From NCBI GenBank assembly GCA_963691815.1, contig OY829667.1, positions 20,375,587 to 20,439,586 of the forward strand: a DNA stretch of 64,000 nt. The letters run 5' to 3'. Made by a program: the position numbers and the translations under genes. Position 1 is the stretch's first letter. Every line of letters starts with the position of its first letter. Positions 1 to 11,389 of the stretch are shown here, piece by piece. This DNA comes from Echiichthys vipera (taxonomy: Eukaryota; Chordata; Actinopteri; Perciformes; Trachinidae). The notes under the pieces are model-generated. The model saw only the letters and a program-made list of their open reading frames with translations. It searched no databases and was not told the origin of the DNA.

Positions 1-360
1 CTGCAGAGTCGGCTTTCAGTCCAAAAACTCTTAGACTACGAGACACTTTGCCACTGAGTGCAGAGACAGATCCTTGTCCTGTTCAGCACTGAACTGGAGA
101 CCAACTCCAGCTGCAGTGTTGAACTGATTCCACATTGAGAGTCTTCTCATAATCCTGTCCTCTGGTGCACTTGTTTTACGTGGGCGACCAGCCTTTTTGA
201 GGGACTTACATGAATCTGTGTCCTTGTGAAGTTTCAGTATTCTTGAAATCACAGACTGTGAACCTCCAACCTGTGAGAGGGTCATGCCTTTGGCCTTCAT
301 CTGGACAACCTGCTGTCTCAGGGTTTCAGTCTCCTTAGAGCAGCTCGCCATCTTGTAAAG
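1..360 (-). pseudogene. Tc1/mariner transposase, N-terminal fragment
   Basis: A minus-strand frame opens with ATG at 351 and runs to 31, about 106 residues. It reads as the paired-type helix-turn-helix end of a Tc1 transposase: MASCSKETETLRQQVVQMKA, then a second helix region with GGSQSVISRIL, then the linker AGRPRK, which resembles the GRPRK AT-hook-like motif of Tc1 proteins. The frame stops before any DDE catalytic residues and the window edge follows, so whether the catalytic half exists further out cannot be seen. Family assignment rests on motif order only. Confidence 0.65.
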
Positions 361-2487
361 TAACCAGGAGAGCTGCAGATAAATAGGGTGTTTCCAACAA
401 GAGTCTACTCACTTTAATCTAATACAGCGTAGGAGATTAAGCCTACTTTTGTTATGGCTAAAATATATCAGTCGCTGAATAAATTATAGATTAACACGAC
501 TCGTTAAAATTTAGGATTTATTTTACCTCGAAGTAAGAGCACCACACCAAATTAAGACAGGATGTTTATTAAACTTTGGTGAAGGTTTAATACCTGTTAG
601 TTATTTAAGTAATTGATTGTTAAATTTTATCAGTCTCGTCTTGAACGCGTTAAGTCGTACCACAGCCTTATCAGTGACCAACACTTTCTGCACAGAACAG
701 AAGACTCTCACAACGACGTAAGGTTATAAACATTTATTTGACCACATACCAAGGAGAATACAGGACAGTGTGACATTGAATAGACAAGTGAAAAAGGTTA
801 AATGTGGATATAAGAAGCTTGAGGCTCGAGGGGGGCTTGTTTATAATATCACTGGCGGATACAAAAACTTGCTCTAATTAGCCTGCCAACAGAACTCCGA
901 TCAGAATCTAACTGTCACCAATCGTTTAACCAAGAGTTGTATTAAAAGGCCAACCTTACTTTGCCGTTGATGTTACAGTCGCCCTGGCGTCTTACAGTAC
1001 CGATGCAGGTTCCGTGGGTCCGCGTCCCGGTGTTTGGCGGACCTCTGCTCGGTTTGTAGACTGGGTCAGCTGTGTGGTTGGACTGGCGGCTCTCGTCGAG
1101 TCCCGTTGTGGCTTGGATTTGGTGCTTCAGGTGGCTTGGATTTTAAGTGGTTTGTGGGTTGACAAAAGCTGGAGTCGCGAGTTCGATGCAATTTGCCGGC
1201 CGGACAAAAAGGCAAAGACAGCACGAGGGGTTTAACTATACTTATAAAAGATTTAAAAAAACGTGTCGTAGAAAACTTAAAAAGTCAAGCGATAAAAATA
1301 GATTAACAAACGAAAATACTTTAGTAAGAAACAAAATATAAAGTAACGTCTCTTGCTAACTTTGGGTTAACAAAGGAACGAACAGTTGGAGGGGTGGTCA
1401 GAGGTGCTCAACGCAGAGAGAGAGGTCAAGAGAGGTCAAGAGAGGTGAAGAGTAGAAGATATGCAGAAGAGTAGAGAGAGGGCCGTGGTGACAGCAGTCT
1501 CTTCCTTTTCTACTCAGCAAATGGGGGGGGGGGGGGTGTCTCAGGGTTTAACCCATCCCTTTGGCTCTGAGCGAATCAACTGCTTTTTACGCCGGAATTC
1601 TAATTCTGAGATTAAACTATCTTTGGTTGATTTTCCATTATTAAGCTTTCTGATATCCAATTAAACCAAAATCTTTAGGCAGACAGTTTTAACAGATACA
1701 GATACTACACATCATCACACTCTCCTGGATATAGTGACGGGCCTATTATTAAAACACAAATTATTTCAGGAATTGGACAGAGACTTTGCACTTCTGAAAC
1801 CACATAAACATAATCACAACAAGATACAAATAATGCATATACTGTTACACACTTGCAAAAATGTCTTTGAACAGCCAGTTGCAATGAAACATCGAACTTT
1901 AACTGTTTTTCCAAACATCTACACAAAGTTCTGTTGCTTAGATTTTATTAATGAAAGTCCATCTGCCTCACAGAAGCTCGAAGTGTGGTCAGATTTGACG
2001 TTGATTTAGGTTAAAAGGGTAATTTTCTCGAGTTCTGGGTTATTTTATTACCCTAGGAGGTTTGGGGTTGTAAAACACCTTATCTTCTTAGACACCAGTA
2101 TAAAAATGTCTTCATCTACGACTCCCTTACTGGGAGTCTGAGCAGACCAACCAGACTCAAAGAATTCCTTAAACATCACTTCCCCTGGAGGTCCTACAAC
2201 AGGTTACATATTTCTAACTTCAACAGTATCAGTACTAATCCAAAACATTACTCTCTTACCTCCAAAAACAGCATTTTTGCTGCAAAATATGCTTTTTCAC
2301 ACAGCTATGAAATTTCGAATGCAATGTCAAAAAGGAAGTGGTCACATATGAAGTTGATCACATAACTCTCAGCTCATCTCTTCTAGGTAAAAGTGGTGCT
2401 TTTACAACCATCCCTGCTCTCCCCATCTGAAACATGGTTACAACAGTCAACTTCCGCTAATGTATTTATGGTGCCTGCATATCAATG
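361..2487. other. Stretch without a recognisable gene
   Basis: I see no coding exon or identifiable transposon here. It contains a purine-rich AGAGGTCA-type tandem at about 1425-1446 and a G homopolymer at about 1522-1534. The short frames present are small and match nothing I recognise. It lies 3' of the WD-repeat gene on the minus strand. Confidence 0.5.

Positions 2488-2488
<1 letters not shown>

Positions 2489-2582
<94 letters not shown>
2489..2582. repeat. (TA)n microsatellite
   Basis: About 94 bp of uninterrupted TA dinucleotides. It lies roughly 105 bp beyond the stop codon of the WD-repeat gene, so probably in or just past its 3' UTR. Perfect purity suggests recent slippage and high polymorphism. 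The YIYIYI-type frames across it are artefacts. Confidence 0.97.
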
Positions 2583-2583
<1 letters not shown>

Positions 2584-2687
2584 GACTTTGGAATAGGGGA
2601 TGGCTGCAAACCATGTGACACCAACTGGCCCAAAAAGACCTTTTCCTATCCACCGATATGAAGAAAGAGGTGTAAAACGCTGAATTT

Positions 2688-2929
2688 TCACGAGTCCTCT
2701 TCCTTGCTACTGCTGGACTCTCCAAACAGCTTCCTGTGTTGAGAGACTTGACTTGCTGAGCTGACAGTCCTGGGTGTTAACCTGACGCTGATGAGGGCCG
2801 AGCTGTGGCTGAGGCCGAGCAGGACGGAAATCTGGCATCCAGGAAGCAGCTTCATACAGCGGACACGTGCATCCAGGGAGAGCAAAGACAGGACGGTGAA
2901 GGCCTCCAGGTCCCACAGAGTCAGCTGTC
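2688..2929 (-). CDS. WD-repeat gene, terminal coding exon
   Basis: The acceptor reads GATAATGCAG followed by GACAGCTGACTC. The exon begins in phase 1, completing a glycine codon from exon 5185-5309, and runs 242 nt to a TGA at 2688-2690. It encodes the last WD blade (QLTLWDLEAF), then hydrophobic strand-like sequence (VRCMKLLPGCQISVLLGLS), and a polar Ser/Lys/Glu tail. The intact frame and conserved-looking splice site support a genuine terminal exon. Confidence 0.7.
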
Positions 2930-5900
2930 CTGCATTATCATAGCAAGGTAAAAAGTCACTGTTACACATGGATCATGTGATCAAGTAGTATTGAATAGTG
3001 TGAATAGTTACTGATTTTTTGAGTAAACCAATTTTTTGGGGGGTGACATGTTCATTCCTAAGATTTTAGTTCTGAAGGATTTGGTAACACCTGTGTGTTA
3101 CTGCTGGTAAGAGCAAATGTTTTTTAAAGACCCCCTACGATGAAAATAAAGTTTTTAACCTTGTTAAAGCATTCTTACCTTTCTGGCATTTTTACACTTT
3201 TCTTTTGTAATCTTAAAATGCTCCTAATAAGCGTATGGCACACTAAAATGTTGAAACTCATTGATATTCAATTCTCATATATTTCTGATAAAAGTGGATT
3301 CGGGGGGGATCAACCTACTCCAAATTCGATAGTAGGAGGTTCCACTTTGACAGCCAGTCCAGTGCTCTTTGCCTAGTTGGAGGTCCAAAATATCGGACTT
3401 CCCATTCCACTCAAACGCAGCATTTCTCTCAGCGCACATCAGAGGTCAAGCAGGGGGAAGAGGGTGGTACTTTGGAGGGAATCACTGTGAGACATGCAAG
3501 AACAGAAAGAATTGCTTTAACATGTCTATATGATGTTAATCTGCTACAAGACATATCATCGCTGAGCATTTCTGACCTCAAACTGCAGTTTACTAATAAC
3601 AGTGTCTAAATCCTGGATTCAGACAGCCAGGGTTTCATACATCACAGACCTATGGACCAGTCCCATCCACTTGTGACTTTAGTGTTCCATAGAGTGCTGC
3701 AATGAGTCGTAAAACCCTGTAATGAGTAGGCATCGTTGCACTTCCAGTTCTCTCACTGGGTTTTTGGGTAGATGAATCAAAGTGTAATTCAAGCGCAAAA
3801 TCACCCCATAGTCATTTTCAGCACGTACATACATCCAATAAGCCATCGAGACAGTTTTTTTTGTTTAACAACTATTAATGGAGAAATCCAGGAGAGTCGC
3901 TAAGAGCCAGACGTGGCTAACACTGATTAGCTAGGGGCAGTACGGTGAAGGCATTCAAACGTCTTTTTTAACCACTAATACTGCTCAAAATAACAGCAAA
4001 CCTCTGCAGCAGCGTGGAAGAGTCCCTACACAGAAAACAAATCACCAATGGGCTCCTTTCTCTGGGATTGACTTTGGTAATCCACTGTAATGGACTTTAC
4101 TATGAGAGGAGCTGGTGCAGGGGCCAGTAGGTAAGTCTTTAAAACACTCTTTTAATAAACTCTGGCTTCACTAACTACGTTGTTGGTGCTGTGTTTTATG
4201 TGTAGTTAACAAACAGTTAACAAGATGGAAATCCTTGGATTGTATCTTTAACACAGATTTGAGACCTTTTACCGTTTTGTTTTATGAGATTTTAAAAAGG
4301 CTAAACTTGATTTATGAGATTCAAAGTCGGAAAAATAGTGTTTTGTTTTACCACCTTTAAAGTTTTATAGTAGCCTATTTATAAGGTGAGAAGCGCCACA
4401 ATGTAGTCTCTCATCAACTGCTACATTAAACCTTGTAGCATCCTTCATTCTTTCTAACCTTCAGAACACAGTATTTTTCAGAGTTTGCTGCAGACATAGA
4501 AACCTGCACAGCATGCAGCAGTTGATTCAGAAGTGATGTAGTTTAACAGGTGGTGTAAAACATAACACTGGAGGTGTGAAACAAAACTTTGAATCTCATA
4601 AATCTGTGACTTTTTTCTTGAAATGTTACGGGGGGTAACATACTATGCAACGCAGATGTTTTGGCTTCTCTTTCAGGGAGCTGTCAAGCCGTCCATCTTT
4701 ATATACAGATTGTTTCCAATAGATAGCAAACAGCTTGGTCAGTAGTTGCAGAGTAAACAGAGACATTTCCAAAAATTCCAACACAATTGTAATGTTGGTT
4801 AAAAAAAGAGAAAAGCGGAATACTTTTTTTCTACATGTTTTTATTTTGTATTAAAGAGTCTGCTCTTTAATTAACATTGTAGGTGAATAAACCCTTTAAT
4901 GTGATCAATTTCTAAAACACTATCATCAGTATCATAGTACATAAAGAGGCTGTTGTCAGACTGATGATCTAAATCAGCCTCCTTTAATCCACCTGAGACT
5001 GCACTGGTTTCACTTGCTTGTAAGTGTGAAGACATGCTGTAATATTGCACCTTAATGTGAAAGAGCCCTGAGGAAACAGCTTGTTTTTAGCACCGAAGCG
5101 CAAAGACAAACACACACCTCAGGCCTAATAAATCCTATCATTGCTTCATAGGAGCTCTTAATAAGTCCTAATTGTGTGTCCCACCTGACAGCAGGATGGC
5201 TCTGGTTCCTCCCTCCTTCATGTAAAGCTTACTGGAGACTTTGATCGTCAGGTTCTCATAGCCACAGATGCTCCTGCAGTTTCTCCTCGAGGGCTCCCAC
5301 ACCTTCAGTCTGTCGGAGCAAACGGGAACACTCATTTTTAGATGTGAAAGCATTTTCACATTCACACATTTAAAACTGAATTCACTTGTCACACCTTTGG
5401 TGTTCTCCAAAGTTTGGTCTTTGGTTGATTTAATGCAGACTTTGCCCGTAGAAAGTAAGTATTCCTATGTAAAAGTGGTATCCCAAAAAGTCTATACATG
5501 CCCAAATGTAGCCTTTCTTTGAAAGTGGGACACGCAAAGAGGTGTCCATGTAGGCAAGCTCACACTGTCACTCAGACATACCACACACTGAGACACACAC
5601 AGACACACAAACACAGTTAAACGGACGGATTAAGGACTTTTTAAATTCAATTTGCACATGTACTGTCTCTGAGCACTGATCTGCTTTTTCATTTTTAATG
5701 CGGTTTTATTTTGTTGATTTATGTGTGTCATGTTTAGTTGTTTTGGTTTTAAATGTGAAACTTGTGTGTTAATACTGCTGTCTTTGCCAGGACTCCCTTG
5801 GAAAAAATCTCAATGGGAATATTTCTGTTTAAATAAAGGGGAATGAAATCTATGATAGGGTACGTCCACACGATCGAAAACAACTGGGGAGACGCAGTGG

Positions 5901-8900
5901 AAAATACAAACACTGCCGAGTTTCTCTGGAGACTTCCCAAATCCTCCTCCATCCTAGAGACAAATGTGTCACTGTTTCTGGTGTAAGTGGAGACTTTTGT
6001 GCTGTTTTGGACTCTGATGCACCGATCACTCTGCAGTTAGTGTCCTCAACGAGCAGAGGGTGCTGCTGTGAGGCCCTTACCCGTCCCAAAGCACTCACAG
6101 GCGCCACTTTCTCACTACATTTAGAGACTTTTCACACCTTCTTAGAACTGCATTTAGAAACAGAGACTAGAGAGCAGTTAAGCTCCTTATTCAGAGCATC
6201 AGGGAAAAGGGAGAAATCTGTGCTGGGCCTCATTCAGTCCCATGCATGTGGCTCAGAGTCCAGCTCAGTAAACAGTCTCTGGGTCTGTCTCTCTCCTCTC
6301 ACGCAGCAGCACTGTTGTTGTTATGCGATGACTGCATCGTTTAACAAAGTATGAGGTTTCACCGTCCAGACGACGCCATAGGGGGGCGTTTTTAAATCTT
6401 CCCACTCTGGGACCCGGTTACAAAAGATCCTGTTTTCAAGCTCTGATAACACCGGCTGTTGTGGATGGTCGGACAAAACCAGACTAAAGTTGTGCCGTCT
6501 CTGTGTGGATGGGCCCTAAGAAAATGTTAAACACACATTGACCTAACATGGTCAGACATATAGACAGAAAAACACAGGAATATACATATTAACACTACAT
6601 TGTTGATGCTGTTGTGAATCAGGGACATTTAGGTTTGGTGTAAACTAATAGAAATTTTCTCTGACGGCTGAACAAAGTCTGTCTCAAAGCTACCAGGCCA
6701 GCAAAGGCCAACAAGCTAGGCTGACAAACAAGAAAGACTATTTCGCTGGGGAGTTATTTCGCTGCCTTAGTTGTCAGATTTCCACTGCAGGGAATCCAAT
6801 TTCAGGACTATACAAGGTCAAAAGCTGGGTGTCATCTGTGCAATAACGGTATGAGTGTTGAAGTCATGAATAACATGGCCATGTCACTCAAGAAAGCTTA
6901 ACACATATACCTGTTGCTTCCTGTGACCGCAAAGGCAACCCTGTCTGCATTGTCTATGATAGCTACGCAGCAAACTCCAGCCTCGATCTTCAGGGTTTAC
7001 CTCACCTAAAGCAGGTCAATAAGAAATCAAATCATCCACAAGGCAATCACAAATCACCTATTTTTCATCAGATAACTGACAAATGCAATAATGAATTGCT
7101 TACAAGAGTTAAATAAAGTTAAAACAGACAATTAAAGAGCGTAGTTGAAGTTCAAGCGAACTGTAAGAAACAGGGACAGCCCACCGTTCCTCTGTGCAGG
7201 TCCCACAGGGTGATGTAGGGGGTCCTCCGCTCGTGGTTGTAGTTGGTCAGCACCAGGTGACTGCCAGTGTGGTTAACAGCTGCAGTGTTGATACTCAGCA
7301 GTGCTGTTTTATCCTCCAGGGTGTGGAGATGTTCCTTGAAAGCCATGCTGAAGACATTGAGGTGGTGAGCAAAATAGGAGCACACCACCACCTACAGAAC
7401 AAAGGTGTGGGGGAGAGAATAATAAAACAATATTGTTCACGAGTGAATGCTCGGCCTATAATGACTCTGGTTTTTGCCCGTCTCCGCTCACTCAGCTGCT
7501 GGGACAAATAACGCCCCCTTCACTGAGGCTCTGAAGCAGCTGCAGGATTGGCAAACTCCATTTCACCCAGTGCCAGCCTACAGTAGCTGCACCCAACAAC
7601 AGACAACTCTGGCAACTCGCTAATGGCTGGTACAATGGAAACATTGTACCAGCCATTAGTGACCCATCAAAAAATAAATTGCTTTTAATAAGAATTCTAC
7701 ATATTCAACCTTTACTAATAGGTCTGGATGCTGTTGAGACTGAATCAGAGTACACACGGATGAAGTGTAGACCAAAAACTAAACTGAACTGACATCAAAG
7801 AGAGTGTGACCTGGAATGGATATGAAGTGGCGCCCATGCTGCTGTTTGTGCTTCTGTCTGTAGATTCAAGATTCAAGATTCAAGATTCAAGAAGCTTTAT
7901 TTATCCCGAGGGAAATTATTGTGCAACAGTTTCGATACAAATGCGGAAAAGGATCAGAGTAACAATAAGCATAAACATAAATCAAATCAAAATAAAGCTA
8001 ACGTCAGCTGTAAAGATGTAAAGTTTGAAATCATGGGTGAGCACCACATCAGTGCTGCTCTAGAGGCCGTGCTCCACTCTGACTGGTCGGCAGGCAAAAT
8101 GCCGTCTGGACAAGTTCCGTACATACACCGTCCCAGCTCTGATGGAGCGACACACAGCATACATGCCAGCAGAGGGAGCCAGACTCCATCAAAGGAGAAG
8201 GAAACCACATACACATACAGGTACATACACTACATAATAGACTGTATGGTACCTCAGAGAGTCTGTTTGGATGACAAGTGAATCTTTTCTTATCATTAAA
8301 AACAGAATCAAACAACAACCATAACATAAGTGAATGGCACTGACTAATATCTTCTGGATCAGAAGCATCACAAGATGAAAAGACAAAGTGACTGCTGTCA
8401 GTGCTACATCTCAGTACCTACCTCAGTGTTTTCCCCATAGGTACAACCTCCTGTGTGCCTTCACTCCTGGGCTTATAGATGTTATAGGTAAGAGCCTGGT
8501 CACTGATCCTGGCGGTCAGATCCCACAGGCGAAGGTACTTCTCTCCTCTGCAGATCCCCAGGCAGTAGCACAGATCAAAACCCAGGCCTGAAGGGAAAGG
8601 AAGATGTCTAGCTTAGTGGTTTTCAAAGTGGGGGGCCGCCAGAGGGCGCTAGGGGGGGCTAAGAAAATTGGAGGGAAGATAAGAAAAAAAAGGAAGGACA
8701 AAAAAAAATACAATCTAATTATTTTTCATCATTCTTTATCATTATTATAAGATATAATCAGATTTAAAAAAATCATAATCATAACACATCATTTATAATT
8801 TTAGAACATATCAAAATGTTATTTGCCATGCCCTTCTTTCTGTTTGCCTGTCAGTCAAAACATCGTTCATGACGTCATGTAAAGATCTGGTGGTTTGCGC

Positions 8901-10629
8901 CATTTATCTAGCTGCTTTGCTCCTGAAGCTAGCAAGCTAGCTCAAAATTGACAGGTTTTTGACAAGAAAGAGACCAAAAGAACAGACCTGTGGAGGACGC
9001 TGCAACCCCCCCAAGAAGTACCAGCCAAATAAATTCAGAAGGTATGGGGCAGCGTACGTTAAGTATGGAAAACATGTTGTTAATATTATTCTTATGCTAG
9101 ACAAATGTAATAATTATTGAAAAGTGAATTAAAGTAACAAAAACGTTCTTGAAGTTAATGTGTGATATATTTTGTAGCATTGTTGGTGGGTTTGCAAATG
9201 GGGTCCCCGGCCAGAAGCTAATGCCCAGCCTTGGCTTGGGAAGGTTTGGGAACCCCTGCTCTAGCTAACATAGCTGCACTGACCACATATTGAGTGTAGT
9301 CAGGTGTGGTCCATTACATTGTGCCTCTATTCTCAGTACAGAAAATGGTGTAACAGCGTGTAGCAACTGTTACACTGCAGCTACAAAATCTGTCATTATT
9401 TCACAAGTCTTTGATGTCAGACAGAAGTAAACAAAGCACCTTCTTAGCTTGAGTCATTCATCCATTTTGTTGTCTGAGATAACAACTGTCACTACCATAT
9501 TTTACCAGCTATAGCTCGGTAATACACATAACATTTATGTTACATACATTTGATGACTACATACATTTATCATTTAACAGTATGCTGCAGAAAAGATGAT
9601 AAAGCTACATGGTGCCAGGAACGTTAGTTAGTTGTAGTGTAGGCTACCATAACTCCATTCAGATATTTTTTTTTTTACAAGCAACACAAAGGCTAGATGT
9701 ATACTTTATTGCATTTGCAAGCATTATTTTTCACCTTTACATTACAAAGGTTAGAACTAACTAATGATATGACAAACTCATCTTTAGTAAAATTCTCCAA
9801 GTTTAATAAAGAGCAGGATAGAGTTGCTAAACTCCCATGCACAATGTAGGTCTAGCTAATCAGTTAATGATAGGCCCAGGTTAACTCTTAGAGTTACTTA
9901 AATAGATAGTAAGCTAGTTAGCCAGGACTGCTAAGGTTAAGTGTTTAATCCATTACACTTTAAAGATTAAGTTTAAAATTTTAAAAGATTTAACTTCAAA
10001 ACATTTGATTGTTCTAAGTAAGGCTCTTTCTAAAAGTTACCCGTATTACCCACAAAACAAAATAGTTAGGTAATGTTAACTCTTGGACTTGGAAAAGTTA
10101 CTAAAATAGGTAGTAAGCTAGTTAGCCAGTTTTAGCAGCAGACAAGAAAATGCTTTATCCATTCTTTAGACTTTCACTTCTTTTTTGGTTTTGGAAAGGT
10201 ATTAAAGAAGACACAAGTCAACACAATACAACAATATTTAGTATTGCCATTACTAGTGCCCACTGTGGGCCATATTGGTATATTGGAAAATCCATCTTGA
10301 CGGACCTGCTGTGCCTAGTCACTGTTGCTAAGCTATAATTGGACTGCTATAACTGCTGTTTGAGGGAAGGTCTGGTTCATTGGTAAATAAATTGTTTGGC
10401 CATCTTCTCTGGAAAAGCCTAAACCCCCTCTGGGTGTGAGCATCCCCACACTTTGAGCACCCCTGTGAAAACAAACCTTTCGTCAGTACAGCGGGAAGAT
10501 GAGCAATGTGTTTGTGGTCCTCAGTCTCCAGGTTCCAGGTGACCAGCTCAGTGATGCCCGTACAAGGGGTGGGGCAAAAGGCCAAGATGTGTGTCCCTGC
10601 CCAGAATGTTTCACTACAGTGAGGTTTCA
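2688..10629 (-). CDS. WD-repeat protein gene, 3' part (NACHT/WD NWD-like, tentative)
   Basis: At least six minus-strand coding exons assemble here: 10477-10629, 8422-8587, 7185-7391, 6911-6987, 5185-5309 and 2688-2929. All have GT donors and AG acceptors, and their phases agree except at the 8422/7391 junction. The product shows repeated WD-type blades ending in ELVTWNLE, YLRLWDLT, YITLWDLH, RLKVWEPS and QLTLWDLE, then a serine and acid-rich tail ending in SSSSKEEDS. WD40 propellers are protein-interaction scaffolds. The blade style recalls the C-terminal half of NACHT/WD (NWD) proteins, but this is from memory. No NACHT or other N-terminal domain exon was found between this gene and RWDD4, so it is 5'-incomplete here or is a partial copy. 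Confidence 0.6.
2930..5184. other. Intron of the WD-repeat gene with a dispersed repeat
   Basis: Non-coding apart from about 3840-4050, which matches a segment at 29500-29760 and, more weakly, one at 16815-16895. The shared blocks include GATTAGCTA, GGGCAGTACGGTGAAGGCAT and ACCACTAATACTGCTCAA. I cannot name the repeat family. Confidence 0.6.
5185..5309 (-). CDS. WD-repeat gene, coding exon
   Basis: 125 nt, with acceptor CTCCGACAG and donor TCAG/GTGGGA. Entering in phase 2 it completes an arginine codon and gives RLKVWEPSRRNCRSI, a WD blade D-strand, then ends in phase 1, which matches the terminal exon. The open plus-strand frame over the same bases is a shadow. Confidence 0.72.
5857..6517. 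mobile_element. Non-autonomous hAT-like element
   Basis: The left end TAGGGTACGTCCACAC matches the reverse complement of the right end (GTGTGGATGGGCCCTA) at 13 of 16 positions, giving terminal inverted repeats around about 660 bp. The interior carries no transposase. The same end type (CCATCCACAC) occurs on the element at 24102-24533. A clear 8-bp target duplication was not seen, so superfamily is inferred from the terminal sequence. Confidence 0.5.
6911..6987 (-). CDS. WD-repeat gene, coding exon with an unusual acceptor
   Basis: 77 nt encoding IEAGVCCVAIIDNADRVAFA and on to TGSN, a classic beta-strand start of a WD blade. The donor AACAG/GTATAT enters the next exon in phase 2, as required. 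The better-looking acceptor (CTGCTTTAG, about 15 nt upstream) would bring a TAA into this frame, so the acceptor is placed at CCTGAAG/ATC, which has a weaker pyrimidine tract. With that choice the phase from exon 7185-7391 is correct. Confidence 0.6.
7185..7391 (-). CDS. WD-repeat gene, coding exon
   Basis: 207 nt, 69 codons, starting and ending in phase 0. The acceptor is TTTGTTCTGTAG and the donor AACG/GTGGGC. It encodes one blade that opens VVVCSYFAHHLNVFSM and closes with TPYITLWDLHRGT. The preceding exon found (8422-8587) ends in phase 2, so an exon between them has been missed or lost. Confidence 0.72.
7620..7659. repeat. Perfect 18-bp inverted repeat with GAAA loop
   Basis: Arm CTAATGGCTGGTACAATG at 7620-7637 is exactly complementary to 7642-7659, separated by GAAA. 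This would form a strong hairpin in RNA, or a cruciform. It lies in the intron between WD exons 8422-8587 and 7185-7391, about 230 bp from the latter's acceptor. Confidence 0.95.
7862..8280 (-). mobile_element. 3' end fragment of a Rex1-type LINE
   Basis: An ATTCAAG pentuple at 7864-7892 is followed by AAGCTTTATTTATCCCGAGG. On the minus strand this is a LINE 3' terminus of the same style as that at 34150-34195 (CTTTATTGATCCCACAGCGG). The rest of the segment, to about 8230, is non-coding sequence with no intact frame. It is intronic in the WD-repeat gene. Confidence 0.5.
8422..8587 (-). CDS. WD-repeat gene, coding exon
   Basis: 166 nt, acceptor CCCTTCAG, donor CTGAG/GTAGGT. It encodes GLGFDLCYCLGICRGEKYLR then LWDLTARI, a WD blade in which the LWD motif is exact. 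It enters in phase 1, consistent with the end of exon 10477-10629, and leaves in phase 2. Confidence 0.7.
8616..9260. mobile_element. hAT (Charlie-like) non-autonomous element with 8-bp TSD
   Basis: The left end GTGGTTTTCAAAGTGGGG and the right end GGTTTGGGAACCCCTGCT are the familiar inverted termini of Charlie-type hAT elements. Flanking octamers CTAGCTTA (8608-8615) and CTAGCTAA (9261-9268) match at 7 of 8, as expected for a hAT insertion. The interior shows only a decayed coding trace. It lies in the intron between WD exons 10477-10629 and 8422-8587. Confidence 0.75.
9261..10476. other. Intron of the WD-repeat gene with a local duplication
   Basis: No coding exon seen. About 9879-9955 and 10074-10163 share GTTAACTCTT, AGTAAGCTAGTTAGCCAG and a following TTTAATCCATT or TTTATCCATT, giving a diverged tandem duplication at an offset of about 195-210 bp. 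Confidence 0.5.
10477..10629 (-). CDS. WD-repeat gene, most 5' exon with good support
   Basis: 153 nt, acceptor GAGGTATCAG, donor CGAAAG/GTTTGT. It encodes a blade with HILAFCPTPC followed by ITELVTWNLETEDHKHIA. It enters in phase 1. The next upstream candidate (13489-13515) ends in phase 1, so the two would join. Confidence 0.65.
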
Positions 10630-10929
10630 CTGATACCTCAAGGGAGCTACCACATCAAATCCTGCAGGATTTCAATTTTGATTCACTTTATTATGACTTA
10701 ATTATCCTTACTTTACTTGTATCATGTCAGAGATTTTTCTTCAGCATTTAACTGCTCCAACAAAATGTATTGCTGATAAATGAATCTAAATAAATCTAAA
10801 TGTGTACATGTCTGTACTTTGTACAAGACACAATGCACACACACACTCTCACAGATAGCTGCTGGATGTTATAACAAATACAGGAACTGTACCTGTGTTC
10901 GCCACGCAGTGTGTCTCTGGTGTAACCTG

Positions 10930-11340
10930 CAGAAGAGCACCAGGTGTTGTCCCGCCTATTCACCCATAACCACCGATTTGCTTCTTCTGCTGCACCTGAG
11001 AGGGCTTTGATAGTTTGGCGCATGGTTTGGCCTCAAACTCCCAAGTCCTTAAGCAGCCTGATGGTTGACTTGCCTACAAAGCCTCTGCAGCCGACATCCA
11101 CTGAGCAAACCTTGGCTCTCCATCCATATTGCCTAGCATCCTCTGCCAACTCGGTGTACTTAAGGCTCTTGCGTTCGAATGCCTCCTCGACAGCAGCCTC
11201 CCAGGAAACGTAAGCTCTATGATGTACACGGTGTGGAGTGAGGAGGATCAGAGCACAAGGTCTGGTCTGAGGTTTGTTGTATTAATCTCAGGAGGAAAGC
11301 AGAGCCTTTGGTTCAGATCTGTGGCCAACGTCCAGTCACG
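10930..11340 (-). pseudogene. RLE-type LINE, C-terminal endonuclease region, decayed copy 1
   Basis: Minus-strand frames give RPDLVL, a stop codon, then SSSLHTVYIIELTFP. A frameshift follows and the frame continues as AVEEAFERKSLKYTELAEDA, VDVGCRGFVGKSTIRLL and RQTIKALSGAAEEANRWLW. The order (PD, then E-L-T, then CRGF, then a helical WLW tail) is that of the C-terminal restriction-like endonuclease region of R2/NeSL-type LINEs found in fish. The in-frame stop and frameshift make it a pseudogene. A parallel copy lies at 15000-15880. Confidence 0.6.
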
Positions 11341-11389
11341 AGCCCCTCGGAGCTGGCCAGTGTCCAATGTTGTATGTGTCACACTGCGG

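Noticed and set aside
2447..2725. Possible extra coding sequence of YIYIYI through the TA repeat
   Set aside because: Pure microsatellite translation; the WD gene stop lies before it.
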